Positions 13,483-25,427 of a stretch of 64,000 nucleotides of DNA are shown piece after piece (position 1 is the first letter of the stretch; the number at the start of each line of letters is the position of its first letter). Where the stretch lies: positions 696,001 through 760,000 of the forward strand of contig JALDNG010000081.1 of NCBI GenBank assembly GCA_024349245.1. Direction: 5' to 3'. This DNA is from Neodontobutis hainanensis. Its lineage: Eukaryota > Chordata > Actinopteri > Gobiiformes > Odontobutidae. The notes below the pieces were generated by a model. It did not search any database and was not told the origin of the DNA. It saw only the letters and a program-made list of their open reading frames with translations. Made by a program: the position numbers and the translations under genes.

Positions 13483-16400
13483 GTGAGTTAAGGAGTCAAA
13501 CATTTAATATCTGCACGTCATTAATTCTTTGTCTTGAACTGTTTGCTTATGTCCCCTAAAAGGTGCTTGGACGTCCCATGGTAGGATCATACCTGAGGTC
13601 AAAGCAGGGGTAATCCCAGACAACAGGTCTACAGGATTTGGGGGCTCTGCAGATTTTGGGATGTCCAGGTCGACGGACACAAAACCTAGAGTCAAGCGGT
13701 GCACCTGCTACTCGTACATGGACAGAGAGTGTGTCTACTACTGTCACCTGGATATTATCTGGATCAACACTCCCGAGTAAGAGTCATTTTAACTACTGCA
13801 TGATTCAAGATTAAGAATGCTTTTAACGGGTTTCGTAGCGGTAACACTCCCCTTTGTTTAAGTTGGAATGCAAAGTGCCAGTTTGACAAACCCGAGCAGG
13901 CATCTCGGTAGTTTTCCCAAATTAAGTGGTGGGACTTGGTGTCAAGATAAATACACTGTAGTCACGCCCTGGAATTAGCTCCCCAGGGTGCAAGACACTG
14001 TCAGGGTTCAAGTAACAACAAGCCCTGCTGAAAGAAACTTAACCTGAGGTGACAAAGTGTGACCCCTGAGGAACAAGAGGTCAATGCAGTGGTTAATGTA
14101 CACCATGGATTTATATGAAGACTGGAAAATTCTAGTAAAAACTCATATTGTTTATTTATTTTCATATTTGTGACATTTGACCATTAACGCAATTAATAGA
14201 TGCCAAACAAGCTCTTTTCAATGACATGCAATGTTTAATTCAAAGACAGAACTGGTACCTTTAGGTGCAGAGAAGGGTCTTGTTAATCCTATATTAGTTT
14301 GCCAATTACATTTTCTATGATACTTTAATAGACAAAAAAGTTTATTGCATTGCACGCCTTTTGCATTGTGCTGCATCTTTACAGTGGCTTAACTTTTTAC
14401 GTTGTTGGTAAGAAAAAGGTCTATTTGTAGTGACTTTACATCATAGTGTTTTATATATACCTTTGATATGTAGGTACATTATTTACTCATCATTTACTGC
14501 AGTTTTTAAAAGTAGATTTTGTTTTTATTCCCTGCTTGTTGTTGTTATGACCATTTGGAGCAGGGCATAACAGACTGTTCTTGCACTGTAAACACAAAAA
14601 CACAATTTTTTTATTACTTTTCTGTCACATTAACAAATTACACCAAATGCCATCTGTTGAATAACTGTTTAATTACATGTTTTAATAATAGGTGTAACAT
14701 TTTACGGTGTTAAGTCGATATAATTACTTGTGGATATTAAAAGTTGATCGTCAGGTACAGACAGAGAGGAGAGAAGTTGGTGTTTCAGTAGCAGCCTGCA
14801 CCGTTTACACTTCGTGGTTAATGTGTTTGATGTTCGACTTGTCACACCACCATTTAGTAGAAATCCAATTTCCAACACCTTTTGTTTTGAGTGACAGTGC
14901 TATGCTTCAACCACCTTTCAACCACACATTACATTCACTGGCAGAACGATAGCAATACATTCTTTCTTCTTCTGTTTTCTTCTGCCAAAACTGCTGTTGG
15001 CTGTTTCAGGTAAACAGCACACCTCGTTACTGCTCAGCAAGTTTAGACAAACAAGACATTTTTGAAAGACTTACGAGTCCAATGCCTAAAGAGTTGATGT
15101 CAGTCAAAAATGTAATGCAAACTCCGACACAGGGATGGCTGTAGACGGTGGTTAGCTTGAGGCTGATGTGAGGAAGACCTGTGTGTGACCCTCCCTCAAC
15201 CAACTTCACCACAAGCCTCCAGAGAGTTACTGTGGTTTGGATTGAGTCTGTTAGTTGCCATAATGTTTATCCAATACAGCTTCTATAAATATATATTTTA
15301 ATGTTTCCAGTAAATCTGTTTCCATCTCTGTGCTGGCGCTTCAATTAAAATCTAACATAAGCATCTCTAGATATGGTTGACATATAACTCTCACACTGTT
15401 TATATGTGAGCATGATATTTTGATATTCTGCACATTTCCTGAAACCAGGGCTGTAGCAAGTTTAAGGAATATTAGTGAGGTTTGCAGTTTTGCTCCTAAA
15501 TTATTTGTTCAAGGCATTTTAGGGCAAACGAAATCCAAGTCTGATTGACACCAACATGTACAATACAGACTAGTGTAAAAATCATTATATAGCAATTAGA
15601 TATTGTTTTACCATTACATTACATTCTCATTGTTAGACCTGCATCCTTGAACATAAACTTATTTTCATCTTTGCATTTTGAAAAAAATACTGAGGTCCAG
15701 ACCTCAGTGACCCCTTACAAATCTGACAACCATGCTCTAAACATTTCTGTATTTTGGAAAATTGTGTTGCTTTGGTAATTTTCTCACTGAAGTGAAAACC
15801 CATTTACACAATGTCATTCACACTCATCATTGATCTCATTCCTCCTTGACCTTCATGTTTCCAAATCCAACACTTTTGATTGACTTGTTTTTTTGGCTGA
15901 ATCAAAAGATTGAAAAAATGCAGGAGGAACTTGACAGTCTTTTTTTTTTCCATGAAAAGCTGTAACCAGATGGAAAAGTACAGGTTGAAACAGTCAAGAG
16001 CTAACCAAAGATCGACCTGAGTGAACCTGATCTATGAACAAAAGGATTTTGCGTTGGTTGGAAGGATTTCCATTGCCACTTTCTGAAGGCCATAGCTATA
16101 ATTAGATCAAAAGTTCAGTTATATGACTTTTGGGAATTTAGAAATTTGTTAATCAGCAAGACACAACTGAACACCATTACTGTGATTACATAGGAAACAT
16201 CTATTTTCAAATTAATCCAAGGACGTTTCCTTAATTGGTAGTTTTCACCTTGTGCCAAACCATGGACTGAGATCAGACTTGTAGTGGTTTTAGGGTTGTT
16301 CCCAGGACTGGTCTGGGTCTTGACTGGGTCTTAGTTTCTAAACGTGTTTTGACATTGGTACAAGCTGATCTCAGACTTGGTCTTTAGTGTACTATACCAA

Positions 16401-18172
16401 TAGTATGAAACAGAAAACATTGAGAATAAAATGAATAAAATCACTGAGTTTGACAAAAATTATTGTATTACATTCTTACCTACAGGATAAAAACGGCTCA
16501 TATCTTGACATGCCTCACTTTTGGCGTTAATCTTAGACCTAAGCTTTAAAATCTTTTGCTAAAGTGAAAATCGCTGGCATCAACACAGATTGTTTTTCAG
16601 TACAGGATGTGTCTGTCTGTTGAAATCTAACTGCAAACCTTTTCATGCAGCATGTGGCCTCTGACAAACAGGACATTAAAGACTTGTTTCAACGTTCCCA
16701 CTCATATATCCTCCTTGTGTTTTGACCTTTGCAGACGTACAGTGCCATATGGGATGTCGAGTTACCAGGCCCCGCAGCGAGTCCGACGCAACACAGCCAA
16801 GTCTCTGCGCTGCCTTTGTGCTGTGGCTGATACAGACCAACAGTGCCATGAATTCTGTCTGTCAAGGTTGGTCAAGTACTTTATTGAAAAACTGTCTACT
16901 GTTCCATATTTACCCACTCTATTCCTGGTTTATGTCGTCCTTGCGTGAAAGTAAAATCAACAGTAAATGTCCAGTCAGTATAGCTGTGTTTTTGCAGCAG
17001 ATGAAAACTGCACATTTCCAGTGGGCTCTGACATAGGCTGTTAAACCTGCAAGACTGGGCCTCAGGAACCAAACAGGGCTAGAATGAGCAAGCTGCATAA
17101 AAGCTGCATAAATTTGTCAGCTGTCATGTTTAGGGATGCATCCGTGTAAATAAAAGTAATTATTTGGGTCATTTGGAAAATACTGCTTCCTGTTGTCAAT
17201 TTAAAATAATTTGAAATGGAGAGTCTGGACACTTCGAGACAAAGTAAGACATAAATGTCATTAGCAGCAGGGGAAACAGTGGGATAGATCTGGGCTGGTC
17301 CTTGAAATTGGCTTCATTTAGAAACCAGCTGAAGTGGGCCATGACATAATGTCTGTGTGGCTCCACTTTTTGTTTTTATAAAACACTACCTTGTCTTCCC
17401 CACTTTAAAAAGATCTTCTATTCTGTGCTTTTCCAGAAACTAAGTTTAGAATTTTTATTTAAACTTTTTTTTAATGTTCACAAGGCTCAGGGGAAAATGG
17501 TCTGTTTTGGTAATTCCTTTAAGGCCCCCCTCCCTAAGCCCAGTGTGCCCTGATTGGTGAGTGAGATCTCTCTTCAGATTATAATTAGCCAGTGGTCTCT
17601 GGTCCTGTTCCTACTTCAGTATATTTTGCAGATTTTACGTAAACAATACACAAATTGTGTGATAAACCAGGAGGGCTGGAAATGTTATGATGTCACAAAA
17701 ACATGAACATCAGAACCAAAAGTAAATAGTTAAAGCAAAAAGAACTTTAACTGACATTAAAAAATTGTCTAGTGTTTTGTGAAGCCAAGTATTATCCAAC
17801 ATTTGTAGGTAAACCACATCTATAAACTTGCTTGAGTAGAATAAAGCTTCTTTCCTCATCAATCAATGGTGCTTGAAAGGTTATGCTTGGATTTCACATT
17901 TTGGAAAGATTCAAATGGTTTATTTAGTGTAGCTCCCAGCTGCTGTCATAAGGTGCTCTCACTTTAAAGCCTGCAAAAGCAGCAGAAACAATTTTTTTGC
18001 TCTCATCGAGCTAATAACTAGTTTGAAATGAGCCACCTGCTCTAATTCAACATCACATTAGGTCTTTGAAACTATGATTTTAGAACTCACTGTTATAAAA
18101 ATGCTTTTCCTTCTTCTTCATAGGCCGACTCCAACCTTCAGGAGTGTCCAGACGGTTCTGGGTGAAGGATGA
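13416..18172 (+). CDS. edn3: Preproendothelin-3, complete four-exon gene (copy B)
   Basis: Coding exons are 13416-13482, 13563-13776, 16735-16866 and 18124-18172. All introns are GT-AG, phases agree, and the joined frame is 153 codons plus TGA. The protein has a hydrophobic signal peptide (about residues 1-27), a furin site RVKR (65-68), and a mature peptide C69-W89 with cysteines 69, 71, 79 and 83. Its C-terminal HLDIIW and the following INTPE give the endothelin-converting-enzyme site W89-I90. Then come a second basic site RVRR (109-112) and an endothelin-like domain (120-135). A Thr at position 2 and YYC before HLDIIW point to endothelin-3 rather than 1 or 2. The family product is a secreted ligand of endothelin B receptors, acting on neural-crest pigment cells and enteric neurons. 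The precursor is shorter than human EDN3 (238 aa). Which teleost paralogue (a or b) it is cannot be decided here. Confidence 0.93.
13563..13776 (+). CDS. edn3: edn3 exon 2, mature endothelin-3 peptide
   Basis: The acceptor is at 13561-13562 and the donor GTAAGA at 13777. The exon carries the propeptide, the RVKR processing site and the full 21-residue hormone with the CxC, C and C disulfide pattern. Compared with mammalian ET-3, residues 4, 5, 7 and 9 of the hormone are Tyr, Ser, Met and Arg; the C-terminal VYYCHLDIIW is unchanged. The exon ends inside the Glu codon of INTPE (phase 2), the same boundary the mammalian genes use. Confidence 0.93.
13777..16734 (+). other. edn3 intron 2, containing the junction of once-only and duplicated sequence
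   Basis: This intron of about 3 kb separates the hormone exon from the endothelin-like exon. Sequence from 15633 on has a partner at position 1; sequence before that has no partner in the window. No further exon or repeat was recognised. Confidence 0.7.
16735..16866 (+). CDS. edn3: edn3 exon 3, big-endothelin tail and endothelin-like domain (copy B)
   Basis: The acceptor TTTGCAG precedes 16735 and the donor GTTGGT starts at 16867. The exon completes Glu94 and reads RTVPYGMSSYQ, matching the big-ET-3 tail. It continues through the dibasic RVRR and the endothelin-like domain with four cysteines (residues 120, 122, 131 and 135). In human endothelin precursors the corresponding cysteines fall at relative positions 1, 3, 11 and 15; here they are 1, 3, 12 and 16. 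The exon is identical to 1103-1234. Confidence 0.92.
18124..18172 (+). CDS. edn3: edn3 terminal coding exon (copy B)
   Basis: A pyrimidine-rich acceptor (ttccttcttcttcatag) precedes 18124. The phase fits exon 3, and the frame reads RPTPTFRSVQTVLGEG before TGA at 18170-18172. The tail has no recognised domain, as expected for the poorly conserved C-terminus of endothelin precursors. The choice of this exon rests on splice signals and phase only; an alternative longer 3' exon elsewhere in the flank cannot be excluded. Confidence 0.6.
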
Positions 18173-19260
18173 CAGCTTGATGCTTTCCTAGTGTCTCTTT
18201 ATGAGACACTGGAGCCCACTCTCCTCTTTGGTTACTTCACTCTTCATTTGGCACAATCGCCCCTAGTATTCCCACTTTCAAGGGAGGAACTTTGGATTTT
18301 AACATTGCCGGCATTCCTTAGCATCATAATTCTTGGAGCAAGTTCCATCAGGCCGAATGGTTTCAATAGCTATTTGGCAAATTTGATACAGATATCTGGA
18401 GGCGTAGGGTCTTTTGTTCCCTCCTGAGCACAAAACGAGGATTACTTCCACAGCCCTATATTAGCCAGTGAATGAACCTACTTCTGAAAGACTTATCAGA
18501 AAATCCCTGTGTATTCATTTGATCTCTGCTTCCTCGGTGGACTGCACGCAATTGTGAACAAACCGAACTTTGCATTCTCCTTTGGGACTGTCTCTACAAG
18601 AGCCACTGACGAAAAATTATTTATACAAAAACATGGACGATTGTCACACATAAACTTTACAAACAAAAGACCAAACTGTTTTATAAAATAACTTAATGGA
18701 CCCAAGCTCTCACAGGTAATCACCATGTTTGAAAAGAAAAAAGGTCAGGAAGTGTTAAGCATTAACATAACAAAATTAGCTATAGCGATACACTTTTTGG
18801 CTAGTGATGCTAAAAGCCAGACTTCAGAAAATCACTTGACCAACACATTGTACAGCTCAGAAACAAAACAAAAAAACGGTAACCACAGCCAGTTAAAATG
18901 TTTATTATAACAATAATAATGTTGTTAGTAAGGTTAGGTAGAGTTAGCTATGAAGCTACATGGGCTAATACATTTTCAGTGGCCAGTTATTAATCTTAAA
19001 TTATTTAAAATACCAAGTTTTTTTTTTATTTAAACATAAAGTAAAACAACAAAGTGCAGGACATTGACTGTAAAAAATATTGACTTTGACTCAGCGCCAA
19101 CTATTTTAACAATCCACAATGCTTTGGTGTATTGTCAATGACCCTTTGCATGTTAAATAAAAGCACCTGAGTTTATTTAAGTCAGATATTTTTCTACAGC
19201 ACATCTTAAATAAGAAACTCTGTATATGTTAAATGTTGTAAATAAACCATATCAATGAGG
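18173..19260 (+). other. edn3: Probable edn3 3'UTR (copy B)
   Basis: Following the stop codon, the first clear AATAAA signals are at 19156-19161 and 19241-19246. The equivalents in copy A are 3533-3538 and 3608-3613. A 3'UTR of about 1 kb is plausible, but the end is inferred from these hexamers only. Confidence 0.3.
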
Positions 19261-22200
19261 GACCAAAGCTTTTTCCAACATGCCTAAATGTAACCGCATG
19301 TTGAAGATTTTTCAAAAGCAAAGTTAAAGCTACAACCTGAATGTATCTCATCTGGAATCTCCTCAGTCAACAAGGACTGTTGCTTCTTCAGTTCAGTCTT
19401 TGTGCTGTAAAACCTTCTCTCTCGATGCCTTAGGCCTAAACACACAGCAGTGCAATCCAGGTGAATTCCAATGGCGCTATGGTACTAATAGAGTTACAAA
19501 TAATCAAATGAAAAATAGGCTTTGCCACTTTTGAGGGTTGTGTTTCTGCTTCAGGGCCCATGTGCCCTCTCAGTAACCAAAACTTCATGTTGGATTGTTA
19601 GGTTGTTTACTCTCCACAGATGACAAACACAATATTTTATAGAAATGTTATCTGTTTATGTGCTGTTTGGTTGCATGAGCAGAATTGTCAGACTCTCAGT
19701 GTGTACAACATTTGTGTTTTGAATCTTCTCTAAACCTGTCTTACTGGGTTACATTAGGTTCTACTAGATCCAAAACATTTATCAGATTATGGTTCATGCT
19801 AAACAATAGAAACAGTAAGTGGGTAATTGCTTGTTAGTGGCTGTTTGTGCAATGTGGTCAGTGAACACAGGGTTTTCCACAAAAAGGAACCTGAATGTGA
19901 AGAGGCCTTTATAGAAAATATAGTCAAAGTTTGGCACAATTATCCCAGTGTGCCCAAGGGCCCGCTGACTCATTGACTTTTATCCATTTATTTATAATAA
20001 CCTGACAATTAGTTTTTTATCAAGAATGCATCACTGTTAATGGTTCCTGTTGGGTGAAAAGTTAAATAAAGGTTTCACAAAGACAGCCAGTATTTTGTAC
20101 AAACAGCATCAACAGAAAGTGTATTTTAGTGGGTTTAAAATTGGTCCAATCAATGGTAACAATGGCTTCCTTCAGACCTCGCCTTTCAAAATATTTTTGC
20201 TCTGGACACCACCTTAATGCTGTATATTCACACCTGCATCCTTCTTCAATGTTCGATTGTTTTTTTTTTAATCTTCATTTGTAAAACTATATACACCTCC
20301 TTAGTTTTGCAGATGAGTCACTTTTAATTTAAGACTCCAACTCCCTTTAACATATTGAAAGAGTTCATTTTGCTGTCTATATGTCACCAGTGTTTTAAAG
20401 TGCACACAGAGGGACTCAAATGTTTTCCTACCAATGACTCTCTCTAATGTTATTTCAGCATACAATACAATACATACAATAGCAAGTAATTCTTTTGATG
20501 AAATTCTACCACTGTTGTAGTACTTCTTTCATTTATGAGTTTAGTGCCAGGTCTGAAGGGGGGCAGGTGAGTTACACAGCATTGGATATGTGTGAAAATT
20601 AATTATTATCATTATTTATAACATGTTTTCTTCACTTTGACTAACTTTATGGAAACAAATCCAAAGTAAAAATAAGAGGTACTTTTTCTATTTTTTTAAC
20701 ACAGTCTTTTAACACATATATTACATAAACCATTATATTTTAATGATTATATTTGTATGTAATCCTTTCTAACACAAATCTTTAATAAATTAACTTGTGA
20801 CTTAGTATGGCTGTATATATTAATGATGTCAGAATACTGTGTTCTTTGACAAAGTACAAGTTCTCAAAATCTAAATATTGTACATTTTGCACATGTTTTA
20901 TTTTATAATAAAGTATATACAATTGAACAAACACATAAACGTATTAATCATTATCAATTATCTTTCATATTGAAGCTGTGTTGCTGCGTCACAAATATTA
21001 TCTTAAACCTGACAAGCACTATGACTTTCTGTGTGAGTGCGATCACTTCATTGTCATTCACTTTCTGCTACAGCCCTACAATGTTGTTAAAGTTATTTAT
21101 CTGTCAGTTCAGTGGCTGTGCTTTTATGTTGGTAATATAAATTCACGTGTGTGTGCAGTAGAAAACACATCCACTTTTACAGCCTTGTAATCACATTAAA
21201 TGGTGTAAAAACAGCTGGTCTGTGAACCAAGGGCTGCAAAATTGTTTTACAAGTGGCTCTGAAGGAGTAAAAATAAAAGAAAAAGGCCTTGTGTGGGAAT
21301 GTCCTGCACAGCTGAGTAGCCTGGGGTTGTATTGTCTGAGGCCCATGGACAAGGTCAACAACAGTGCTTTGAGTCTCGTTTGCCCCACTTCGCCACTAAT
21401 GGCAACTTAAGTATTGCATTTGTTTGTTCAGAGCCAGATTTACAGATTTTACATTTTCCTTTCAAACCTGCCACTTTGTCCAGTTGAATGCATGCTCTAT
21501 AAACTGACTCTTAAAGCACTAATATTAAACAACGTGTGCAATGGCTTCTGGTCGACAGACAGGCGCTTGTGATAGTTTAAGTTTAGGGGAGTCATTTATG
21601 TAGTTCCAAGGAGATTGGCATCGGGAGGGTAAAGCAGAAATTCTTTTTTTTTTTTACTTTATTTAACATAGAGAACATTAGTTTTGAAATTACTTATTTG
21701 ATGCTTGCACCATTTACAGTAGTTTTGTTGTTTAATGTCTGCCATAAATACAATTTAAGTTACAATTAAAGTTTCCAGCCTTCATTTTCTTTGCTTACTT
21801 TGGTTACTTTTATAAATGCACTGTTCTTTTTGCATGGTTTGTGGCGACTCTGAACACAGCATACAATATTCAGATAATGAGAAAAACTGAGGTGAACAGG
21901 TGTGGCACAAAGAGGAAAAGACTGAAGAGGACAATGTGCAGCATAAACATTTACTCATAGGTTTTTTTCAGGTTTTTCACATTTCAAGTCATAACTGAGG
22001 TGTACAAATGCTTCACAAAACATTTTGGTGGTTTGTTTGTCTGCATTTAATGGGTTTTCACTGAAAACTATTTGTATGCAGTGAAAAACAACCATCCATT
22101 GAGTTCAACACAATGCATTGTCTTTATATGAGCTCTTCACAATGGGACAAAATGTTCTTTTTAGGGTATTTTTGATTCATTATGGACAAAATGTAAGGTT

Positions 22201-22920
22201 TATTTATATCCCCCATTATCTGATTCTTGTTATAACCTCAATTAACTTCTGTTGTTTAAATAATTACTTGAAAAGTATCCTCATCACGTAAAAGTTATTT
22301 GTCTTGAGTCGATAAGGTATGCCACTTCTAGATAAAAATGTAATGGCGGCCTAAGCGTCAGCCCTGCTCCTATTATTTATTTTCACTTCATTTGGGAGTT
22401 TATTTTTACTTCTTTATCAATATTAATTTCTTATTTGTTACATGTGAAGGTAAAGATATATTTAAAGTCTTAGCCCTCCAAACACCTCCTGAGAGCGAAC
22501 ATGAGACTCAGAGGAGCCACTGAAGCCCTAATACCACCTATCAACCTGGAATGTCCACTAAGTCTTCCCAAAATAATCCCGCCCCAGAGCCATGGACCTT
22601 CTGTATCAAGCACCAATAACATCAGCCATCGAGGCAGACCTTATTCCCACAGTTTACCCTGGGAACGACGTCCTCCTGACCATGTGACGGCAGGTTCAGG
22701 GCCCCGTCATGGCTTACACCCCTGTTCTGCTTCATTAAGGGAATAGTCCATGTGGGACAACCACTACTTAAGAAAAACATTCAAATGCAAAAGCTGCAAA
22801 CACGGATCTGCAACAACATACTGTAATGACGTCATCACAGTATATTGTCTCTTAAGTATGTGCATAAAACAAATCCTTTATAATTAAATTTATCGTTGTG
22901 ATAAGCATGCACCATTTTGT

Positions 22921-23119
22921 TAGCCTGGCAAGCCAGACTCCTCGCTGTATTAGCACGGTGTCTGGAAAAGCTCAATGCCAGCTCGTTTGCCTCAAGGCGG
23001 GGCAAAGTGACTTGGGGCCAACCAATCGGAAGTGCAACAGACATGACGTTAGCTAGGCGAAAATCTATTATGACGTGCACAAATAAACATGGTGTGCAAA
23101 AACATCTTGTGCCAGGCTA
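22921..23119. mobile_element. MITE with 10-bp terminal inverted repeats (copy B)
   Basis: Same element as 7287-7485 with the same flanking 9-bp duplication. It was therefore present before the segmental duplication and serves as an internal marker of it. Confidence 0.75.
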
Positions 23120-24294
23120 CCATTTTGTCTATTTGTCTATTACTATTACTTTTATACAGTAAATTTAACATTTTATGAATAATTAATGCTATTTTATGTC
23201 TCACAGACAATTCTTGGCACAAAAGTAACACATTAAACACTGAGTCTAGCATATCGAGTAAATAACAATTGTATTTTAATTAAATACTTTCCGTAAATGT
23301 CACCCTCAAAGACAGCACTTGCAGACATGTATAGTAATGTGCCTTTGACCTTTTTAACAGCTCCACCACTTTAACTCCAGATTGACATAACAAGGTTCAG
23401 AATAAGCACTGTCTGCAGCCATTACTCAGTGCTTTATGCCAAAGCAAACTGCATTGTGGGTAACAGCAATTTAAGGCAACAGCTGTACCAATAGCAGTCC
23501 TTGTAAATCACAAATTGCACATTTATCAAACCATTATTTGTAGATAGACAGTTACACTTTTACCAAACAGTGCAGTGTCTTTCTCCATGTTGTTTAATTG
23601 CATGGAGCATCTGGACAGTTAAGGAAGAATTGCTGCAGTGTTGTAAATACTTTTGGGGTACATTTTGCATCTCATAATCAATATTAATCAGTATGTTATT
23701 TACTGACCACTGCCCTCCAGTAGTCATTTCTGGACTCCTAAATCAGCCTTAGATTACTAAATAACAATTACATTATAATAAGCCAGACACCTGTTACAAT
23801 GTCATTCATAGTTGCCTTATTTGACTGGTTTCTATTTGCACAACAAAGAACATTGATGAAAACATTTATTATGACTTGAAGGGGTGAAAAAATTGGTTGG
23901 GTTCATCAACCTGCAACCAGCCTCCAGAGGGCGATAGAGTGAGTCCTCAGCCTTGACCCTTTGTCCAACTTTATCAACAGTCTGAAAACAGTAGACATTG
24001 TATAATGTATTGTGTGTTGTTAGCCACACAGCCACACCATTTGTTTATGTAAATTGTGAATAATAAATTTAATTATATTTATTTTTTATTATATTCTATT
24101 TATAATCTAGTTTATTGGAGAATCTTCACAGAAAGCAAATGTCAATATATAAAAAATGGATTAATTCAAATCTTTTTTTTTTTTTATCATAATGTGATAA
24201 TATCAAGCGTCTCAGATGGAACCTCCTAAACGGTCCCTGCGTAAGGGCGCCGCCATACGTCAAAATACCTCGAAATACGGCAATATACCGCCGT

Positions 24295-24308
24295 CCACCA
24301 GAGGGCAG
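24295..24308 (+). promoter_or_regulatory. Consensus CTCF-type motif
   Basis: CCACCAGAGGGCAG matches the vertebrate CTCF core CCASYAGRKGGCRS at all 14 positions. A weaker relative (12 of 14) lies at 23931-23944. Both are in the segment missing from copy A. Binding is inferred from sequence alone. Confidence 0.45.
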
Positions 24309-24602
24309 GCTCCAAAAGCGGAAATATAAGGAGAAACCCAATGGCGACTTTACGGGTGTAAAAAACATGTTTACAGCCTGGTACAAAAGATGGCACCTGT
24401 CTCTAGAGCTAAGTTTTTACCATGTGACAACTCTGGGGGGGGGGTGAATTTTTTATTATTACGTCCGTTTATGCTATCTGAAAAGTTTAGTTTTGTGCAT
24501 AATTGTGGGTGTGGTTATCTTGACTCGCATGTGTCTATCACCGAGCCTTGCGCACGTCGTGTGGCTAGCTGGCTAACAAGTGGCTAGTTAGCTCCTCCGT
24601 GA

Positions 24603-24607
<5 letters not shown>

Positions 24608-24633
<26 letters not shown>

Positions 24634-25323
24634 ATTGATTTATTCTTCATTACAATACACGAACAAAACAAAGTATAACATCCTCAAATTGTACAGTATA
24701 AATCTTAAATTATAACTCAGGAGTCACACCTCCCACCACTCATTGCAACATACTTTTTTTTTTTTTTTTTTATACTGATCATATACAAGGGAGAACAAAC
24801 TAGAATGATAGAACACAAAACAGTAAAAATAAATTAGAATAAATCACATATACAAAAAGGTAAAATAAAATAAAATAAAAGGGACTCAGCTCATTTGAAG
24901 TTTTATTAAACCTTTATGCAATTTTTTAGCCGGGGCCTTCTCAACCTTTATAAGACAGTCTTGGAACAGCAAAAGCTCATTCTTAAGTGCGGACCATGTA
25001 GGGGAGGATTTAGCAAATCGACATTTATGAATATAATATTTTGTTGCTATAATTAGATTATTGACCAAAAATTCATCATTTTTATTTTGTAGGGTTACCC
25101 CCATCTGAATGTTTTGATATGAAAAGAAATCTATCTTTATAGATCTGGAGGACAACAGGTTATGAAGAGATTTCCATAAATTCTGAGTCAGTTGACATTC
25201 ATAAAACAGGTGTTCAGTTGTTTCAACATTAATGTTGCAGATATGACAATTGTCTACCTCAAATTTGAATCTTTTCTTTATAAACTCATTAGAGGGATAT
25301 ATATTATTTAAAGTTTTAAAATG
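24608..25323 (-). mobile_element. 5'-truncated L1-like LINE, 3' end of ORF2
   Basis: The element lies between perfect 19-bp direct repeats TAGCTCCTCCGTGATACTT (24589-24607 and 25324-25342), and its poly(A) tail appears as poly(T) at 24606-24633. On the minus strand it encodes FKTLNNIYPSNEFIKKRFKF and then a C-x2-C-x8-H-x4-C zinc knuckle (25195-25248), followed by EHLFYECQLTQNLW within the same stretch. This is the C-terminal ORF2 region of fish L1-type elements. Truncation, tail and long target-site duplication are the signature of target-primed reverse transcription. Confidence 0.88.
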
Positions 25324-25427
25324 TAGCTCCTCCGTGATACTTGCTGGCTTGGCGCATGTTAGGATCAGTGTGTCAGGCTTCTTTACCGTCGGCTGTTCTC
25401 TGAGTATTTAAGAAGAAAGTTGTGTAA

